The position numbers and the translations under genes are program-made. The notes under the pieces were generated by a model, which ran no database searches, was not told the origin of the DNA, and saw only the letters and a list, made by a program, of their open reading frames with translations. From Lateolabrax maculatus (Eukaryota; Chordata; Actinopteri; Acropomatiformes; Lateolabracidae), in the NCBI GenBank assembly GCA_031216445.1, contig CM062202.1, forward strand, positions 1,513,501-1,577,500: a DNA stretch of 64,000 bases, written 5' to 3'. Numbering within the stretch: the stretch's first letter is position 1; the number at the start of each line of letters is the position of its first letter. Of the stretch, positions 57,201-64,000 are shown piece after piece.

Positions 57201-60200
57201 ACAGGAAGTCAGGAAATTTTGATTGGTTTGTTGGGTTTAATTTTCTTCATGAGATTTGTTGACAAGAAAAATATAGAATATCATTAATTGATATAATCAT
57301 AACTATTGTGTCTCTCTTCCCCCTGGTGTTTTTTTCTTTCCGTCACTTATTTTCGGGATGATTTGTAAACGATCCTCCATCCAGATATTCTCACCATCTC
57401 CTCCACTTTTTCCTGCTTTCCTCCTCCAACTTCCCCACGTAATTAGATAGTTGAGATCAGGTATCTTTCAAGCCTCTTCCCCTCTCTCCCTGTCCCTCCC
57501 TCCCTCCCTCCCTCTCTCTGAGGAGGAGGACAGAGGCTGTTTGTTCCCTGCCTGCCTCCTTTTGTCCGGACGGGACAATAGACTGACTGGAGGAGGAGGA
57601 GGAAGAGGAGGAGGAGGAGTCACAGTCCGAGTGGAGAACCATTACAGTAATAGTACTGATGGTCTACAGTTTTGTTAAACAGAACATGTCTTGAGGAAAA
57701 GTCACCTGTTATTTTCTACTCTAAATTAAATTGACTTTGTGCCATTTTAGTTTTGAATGGAAAGTAAAACACACAGACAGAAGGCTCAAATGCAACGAAA
57801 AATGCAGCATCTGAAAATCTACCAAGATAGTCCTTCACCTTTACTGGATGTGTCAATTAAATTAAAGTACACACGTGTCAGTGATGGCCCGAAATGGTGA
57901 TGATCCAAAAGCTTCTTAAATCTCAGTTTGTGTATTATGTTGGGAATAGCAAAAGAGTGAACCAGGGAGGGACTTATTTGGGGTTTATCCCGTCACAGTG
58001 GCTCCACATGCTTAAAAGGGCTTATATTAGATGTTCAGTTTTGTTGCTATGAAGCAGAAACGGCGATTTGTGTTTTAATCAGTGGCCACAGACTGAATCT
58101 GCCAACAGACGAAGGTCGAACCATCAGAGGAGAGAGGGAGAGTCAGCAGAAACCAAGCTGGAAGTCAGGAGAACCAGCTGAACTAACTGTGGAGAAGAAG
58201 GACAAATGTGTCACCGACTGTTAGAAAACAAGGCCGGGATGTGAGTTTGGTACGATGGGAAACAGTTTTCAGAGTGCTTTCAGGTTTAATTTTGTTGTTT
58301 GGTAAAATTGCATCTTATGTGCCAAAAAGAAGAAATGGATTCCTTTATTTCATGTTGTGGTCGGTTGACCTGAGATTCTGCAGGTGGTGAGAAAACAGAG
58401 CAGAGGAGAAGAGTTTCTGACAGCCGAGGAGGCCGAGGACCTTATGTCACTGCACAAACACACAGACAGATGGCTGCTCGCCGCCGCACACTTGGTTGTG
58501 TTTGTGCTTTTTACACACTGTCTGTCTCAGAGAGAGAGAGTCCTCACAAGGTTAGAAAGAAGAGGGAAGTCCGGCTCAGTGCTGTGGAGGAGTTTAGATA
58601 ACGCTTGAGACTGTACTCAGGATTAGGTTTAAAGTGGAGTGGGATTAAAGGTAAATTCACTTTCATTACAGCCACAAGGGCAATTCACACTGCCAGGGGT
58701 TTTTGGAGTGTTTCCTGGCGTTGTTCACATGCTTTCATTTTAATAAATCTAACAGTCCACACTGACAGACGTGTGTCAAGATGCAACTCTCATCATTTTC
58801 TAGTTTCCTGTTTTGAAGTGTAATCTCCACAAGCAGCCGCTCGAACCGCAGACATCTCCTGCATGTTGGGAACTTAAGTCTATCTGTGATGATGGATCAA
58901 GACCTCGTGTTTGACTGAAGTGTCACTTTGAGCATTTACAGTGACGGTGGGTCAACAAATAAAAACAACTTCATTTCACTTTTATTGCTGCACGACCCAA
59001 GCTGGTGGAATTTGATTCCAGTATAGCACAGGGAAAAGAGGGTCAATGCACAGTCAATATATAATGACAATACACCTGTCTACTTCCTGTACTCATCTCA
59101 ACTTAAAAACTATTCTGTTCACTGAGCAGATCAATAGTTTTGATGTTAATTCTGACATGATTCTTCCAGATGAGGACACTGAGATCCTGGTTACGACTAA
59201 TTCAAAGATTCTCTCCTGGAGGCTTGAAATTGCCTGTTTACAGGCAGCCTCTGCGTTGTGTTGGTTAGTAATCAGGATGCCATGACAGTTGGGTCTCTTC
59301 TGAGCTGATTCCAGATCGTAAAGCAGAAGCTCCACGTAAATAAAACTGCCTGCTGCTCCAACACTAATTAAATTAATTCAAATTTTGATTAAAATTCAAG
59401 AGTTTGAAAGCATTTCCAGTCAGTTATAATAACCATACTTTGGCAGATTTTCTATAATTAGAGTAACAAAAGGTTCCTATACACATAACTTGTTTATATA
59501 AGCTTTAATTAAAGCTGCACTAAGAATAAGAAATATTTGCATATTCACAATGGGTTAATAACTCGTTCATAGTGATGATTCAACAGAGAAATATCACCAA
59601 CTCTGCACTTCTACAGAGAATATTTTGCATCTTTAAGCTCATGTTTTTGTTTTTCTGGCCCCAAAACTTTACCATTTTGGTTCAGTCTCAGCTGCCAAAC
59701 AGCAGACAGACACAGTTAGAGACCAGCTGGTGAAGAGCAGAGTGAATATTGGACTTTAATTCATCCTCACAAACATCCCTCCAATGGGATGATAATGTTG
59801 CTCTGTGTCGGTGTTCAGCCCTGTCAGTGTCACGAGGAGGTGTGCTTACCGTGAGCGTCCTCAAGATCAATTAATGCTGCTTTATTTCATAGCCAGTTTG
59901 ATTCTGTGTGCAGACTTTCTACCTGAACATAGACCTGATGCATTTCCTCACCCTTGGCTTGTCATCTCCTTAGCTAAATATGATCCAAAAGTCGTTTCTT
60001 GATTCATACGTCCCCTCAATAGTTTCAAGGTAGTTTCAGGTTTCCAACTGTCCACAGAGACACCTTCTTTTTCTGGCTGCATGCCACCCCTGTATTTATC
60101 CCTGTGTGCTTTTTATCTGCATGCTCTAAACTCAAAGTTGTTGGGAGGACGAGATGATTAACACTGTCACTACTGCAGAAATGATGCTTAAAGTGGTCAC

Positions 60201-63170
60201 ACAGCGGCCATGAAAGCTCTGCTTTCAGGTTTGTGTGTGATCTCAGCTGAGGAGCAGAGGGGATGATTAACTTTGTCTCAGGACACAGACGTTATTTTAA
60301 TCAGTCTTGGTTCTAATAGTCTTAACTTCCTCTCACCTTCATCACCTCCTCAGCTGAATATCACTTTCCCTCTAAAGCAGCCGCGCTCTAATAGGAGCCA
60401 TTCATCTCTTTTCCTCGCCGCTGAAACTTCAGGGAGTGATGCATTTCAGTGCTTCGTTCCAGCATTTTCCAAACTGCACTCACTGACCTGCAGTGCTTTC
60501 CTCTACACACAGTATGCTTGATGCCAGTTTGATTGGAGTTTTCCAAAAGTGAAGGTCACAACCAAATTAAAATGTCACCTTGTTTGCCAGTTATACATGT
60601 GGTAAAGTGCACAGTGAACAAATGAATGGCATCTTGTGCGCCATGAAAACATTTTCTTTAGTGCTGCTTTCATCCTGCAGCTTTAGCTGGTAAATAATGC
60701 TGCATTCATGAATTTTTTTCAACAATATGCCATTCAGTGTATTTACATTCTGTAATTACTTCTCTATATAGTAGTTTTCATTGTGTGTGGCAGGGTCAAC
60801 CATTCGCTGTCCTCACACAAGTGACGACGCATCATCTAATCCGGTGTTACTGTTTGTACTTCGATGTGACTGACATCAGCCCCACTGTTTACTGTTGACT
60901 CTCCCACAGCTGGATTAAGTCAGCATTTCCTGCTTCTGCTGCTTCACATTAAAAGCACTCAACTGGCAAAACAAAGGGTTGCTTTTATTGTGAAGCAGTC
61001 ACAGGAAATGCCTTGTTGTTGACACTGAGTTTAGGGTTAACACAGATCAGTATTTCATTAATTAGTTTCTGTTGTTGTCAGTGGATGAGATGTAAATCTG
61101 TCAGGGATTTAAATAGAAGGGGAGTAATGTTGGATGAAGAGCTGCACACCTCCAACTCCTCGGCAACGTGACCAACTCCTTTTACTGAGTCCTGCTGTTG
61201 TGTAGAAAACTACTGGAGCTGTGTGCAGCGTGAAATAAGAACGTCTTTATTAAAACAACATGGGTTTGTTTGGCTGCACTGGAAACACCAGTACCACCAA
61301 CACACCAGCTGCTCTTCTGTTGTTTCGCTGTAGAGTGAAATGTTACCAACAGTCAACCTGGATTATAACTTTAAATGGCCGCATTCACAACTTTACCTTC
61401 TACATCAGTCACTTCATACACAGAGTATACTTAATATATTGATTTTAAATGCTCCTCCTCTGCTCTCCATTCACTGCCAGAGACTGAATTAACTGTCCCA
61501 GGTCACAGATACTGTGGGAAACCATTACGCTGTGAAACTCTGAACCTTCTTTCACCTCAATCACCTTCACAGCTGAATATCATCCAGTTTATACTGCAGG
61601 CTTAATACCATAAATCCACCGTGCTAATAAAGCTGTGCATAAACTAAGCACCGCCCCTCGTTCCTCTGTTATTTCACTGCCAGTTTCAGGTTTCTGTCTC
61701 AGGACACGGATATTATTTAAATGAGTCTAAGCTGAGTCTTCAGGGTCTAACTTCACTTATTTTCCTCTCACCTCAATCTCCTCTTCAGCTCCATATCACC
61801 ATCAGGGCGAACAAAAGACATTTTCTATCTCTTAGTAACATGAAGTCACTTCCTTTCCTGCTACGGTGCAAAGTACAGCAGAGGAGGTGAAATCCTCATC
61901 ATCTCAGCAGGGATGAGTGTTCACAGTGACGATGAGCTGCCTCCTCTCATTCCCTCCTGCTCGTCTGTCTGGCTGCTTCTCGTTTCAGGCAGAGCAGCAT
62001 CATACACTACAGAGACATTAAATATGATGTAGTCTATCAAACAAAAACATCTGCCAACAGGGTGAGGTAAAGTGACTTGCCAAGATTTCCTAGAAGAAGC
62101 ATTAAAATCAGGCCACTACCAAACACAATATGACCTCAGAAGTAGTAAAGAGAAGACGTGTAAGGTTTAAGCAGTGGAGCTTCAGACGTTTGAGATAAAG
62201 GTTCCTGAAAATAGACTGTCTTTTAATTCATTCAATTAAAGCAGAACTACAGAGGAGGATCTGATAATACCGCCCACCCCTCCATGCAGTGAGGCGTTTT
62301 CAGTGCAGTTACCTTGAAATAAATTCAATAATCTAATGAAAATTATGTTGACCAGCATTTCTGTCTTCGATAAGAAGAAATAAAGCTGAAAGTCTCAGCG
62401 AAGCAGCATTTTAAGAGCATGATGCTTTATTGTGATTTCCTTTGTTGTATTTCCTGTTGGCAATGGAATGATTACAAGAGTCAAACACAAGTGTTAAGAT
62501 CCTGCTGTACTTTGATATGTTTTTCAGATTAAAGAAGGAGTTAGAAATTGAGCATACGGCAGTCACTGATTAACATGCTCACAGCACGAAAATAAGTTTT
62601 CACTTCAAAAAAAGAAAAAAGTAGTCTGGAGATTGTTTTTCCCACTTTGACAGACGCTAAAGCCTGGAAAAGCAAAGATTTGGTGGGTCTGGGTGTATCT
62701 GAGGGGGGACGAGCAAGTGGCACCCACCATGACAGTGTGATGAGCTGAGACACCTGTCAATCAAGGCAGACGTACCTGCAAACACACCCCTCTGTAATCC
62801 AAAGTCCCTAAAACAGAGAAAATTAGAAAAAGATGAACTGTTAAGAGTAAAACATCCCTCCTGGAAAAATCAATGTTGACTTATTCTTAGAGAGAAGTTT
62901 TCCAACTAAATTCAATGCAGCCATTGTTTTTCTTCGTGGCTCACTTCCAAATAAGCTTCAAGAATGAGTAGAAGCTTGTTGCTTTACATTGATTGTACGA
63001 ATCTCTCTAATGAAACTAACCAGCCCCACCACAGTGAATGACAAAATACTTTTTATAACTGCCCTCGAGAACGAGAAGTGTTTCTTAACATCCTTTGTCA
63101 GCGTCTTCCTAAGCTATGGTAAAGGTTGGGTTTGGGAAAGATCATTGTTTGGATTAGAATAACTACTTAG
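54291..63170. other. 8.9-kb gene desert
   Basis: No credible exon, tRNA or other RNA gene on either strand. It contains a GGA-rich/CT-rich stretch (about 57476-57620) and three diverged copies of a short segment near 60290, 61500 and 61690. Open frames are all under 110 codons and lack recognisable motifs. Confidence 0.5.
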
Positions 63171-63505
63171 TTAAAGCTCTGTTATGCAACAATTGGTGTT
63201 TTTTGCGACTTGGTGCCAGTTTCGAAGTGTAATTCCCTTTAACACGACCGTCAAATACAAATAATGGAAATCATGCCTTACTCACTCTTTCTTTTTCTTT
63301 TCTTAGCTTCCTCCGTCAGCGTCCTCTTCGGTCTCTTAGGAGAATACACTTCTCGCTCAACCCAAGTTACATAGTGAAAGAAGAGGCGTTTTGGGTACAG
63401 TGGGAATGAAAGAGGCGCCATTCTGCCTATTACAAGTCAGTGTGCCATCACATTGATTTTGAAGCTGTTATTTTAAGGTCAAATAGTTGCATAATGTCAC
63501 TTTAA
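63171..63505. mobile_element. 335-bp MITE-like element, imperfect terminal inverted repeats
   Basis: The left end reads TTAAAGCTCTGTTATGCAAC. The reverse complement of the right end reads TTAAAGTGACATTATGCAAC, about 16 of 20 matching. The inside contains GCGACTTGGTGCC and AAAGAGGCGCCATTCTGCC and no open frame. The outer TTAA may be target-site or part of the repeat. Confidence 0.65.
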
Positions 63506-64000
63506 GGTAACAGTTGCCCACATTTAGTTCCAGGAATTCGTCCCCAAAGCAGGTGGAGAACAGTGGAAATGGATATGGATAATGGATGTTGAGACATGTT
63601 TAGTTATATTCTTGTAGTGGAAAAGAGCTTCATGTCCTCCATCTGCTGTCACCTAAACCACCAAATATTCATACTCTTTCTCTGGAATTGAACAGCATCT
63701 TCTTCCTGTTTGTGTAGCAGTTTTCCCCCGAGTGGATCACAATATATCGTTAAAATGATGCGCAGCAGTTTAAATAAAATAACAGATTGTGGAAATGTTT
63801 TCTAAGCCTGTTGTCCAGTCAGCTGTTTTACTGTTGAGGAGACAAGAAGAACGAGTGATCTTCACTGGTGAGACTCGGCCGGATGTTTGTCCCGCCAGAC
63901 ATTTGTTGGAGGCATCAAAGTCACAGAGGTCAATGCCTGATCTGACACACACACACACACACACACACATCATATTGGATGATGAAGCGTCAATCATTAC
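63506..64000. other. Non-coding DNA to the window end
   Basis: Nothing recognised except (CA)n at about 63945-63970. Confidence 0.5.

Overview
The window is nuclear DNA from a bony fish, most likely a spiny-rayed (percomorph) teleost. The evidence is the vertebrate intron-exon structure of two spliced genes, a fish-style TRIM gene with an intronless coding exon, a goosecoid/Dharma-type homeobox gene (Dharma is a teleost gene), very many (CA)n tracts, and short terminal-inverted-repeat elements and dispersed repeats of kinds common in fish genomes. It is gene-poor: three protein-coding genes and a small tRNA cluster lie in about 64 kb. Nearly all other open frames are products of simple repeats or shadows of real exons.

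Layout. (1) 1.4-4.1 kb, minus: a TRIM-family E3 ubiquitin ligase (RING, two B-boxes, coiled coil, PRY-SPRY; 579 aa) with a separate 5' non-coding exon and an interferon-response-like element at its promoter. (2) 4.5-18.5 kb, plus, head to head with the TRIM gene: clip3 (CLIPR-59), one 5' non-coding exon and 13 coding exons, all resolved here at base level, giving 628 aa with a long acidic N-terminus, ankyrin repeats, two CAP-Gly domains and the C-terminal Cys-Cys palmitoylation site. (3) 18.5-24.9 kb: clip3 3' UTR and downstream non-coding DNA with one MITE-like element. (4) 24.9-30.8 kb: a roughly 4.6-kb T/G-rich minisatellite with a 21-bp unit and higher-order duplications, interrupted by a 217-bp TTAA-flanked MITE and bracketed by copies of another repeat. 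(5) 31.8-33.4 kb, minus: a three-exon K50 homeobox gene (215 aa) with an N-terminal eh1 repressor motif, probably dharma/bozozok, with two perfect Tcf/Lef sites about 200 bp upstream of its ATG. (6) 37.2-37.8 kb: a polypyrimidine array. (7) 41.7-47.1 kb: five tRNA-Arg(UCU) genes with introns, one probably decayed, plus three tRNA fragments. (8) 47-64 kb: a gene desert holding microsatellites, MITE-like elements and degenerate repeats.

The genes do not form a pathway: one is probably innate immunity/ubiquitination, one is membrane and microtubule trafficking, one is probably dorsal-organizer transcription. The only regulatory linkage suggested is the divergent TRIM/clip3 promoter region. All exon boundaries were read by eye from splice consensus and frame; family assignments rest on recognised motifs, not on database searches.
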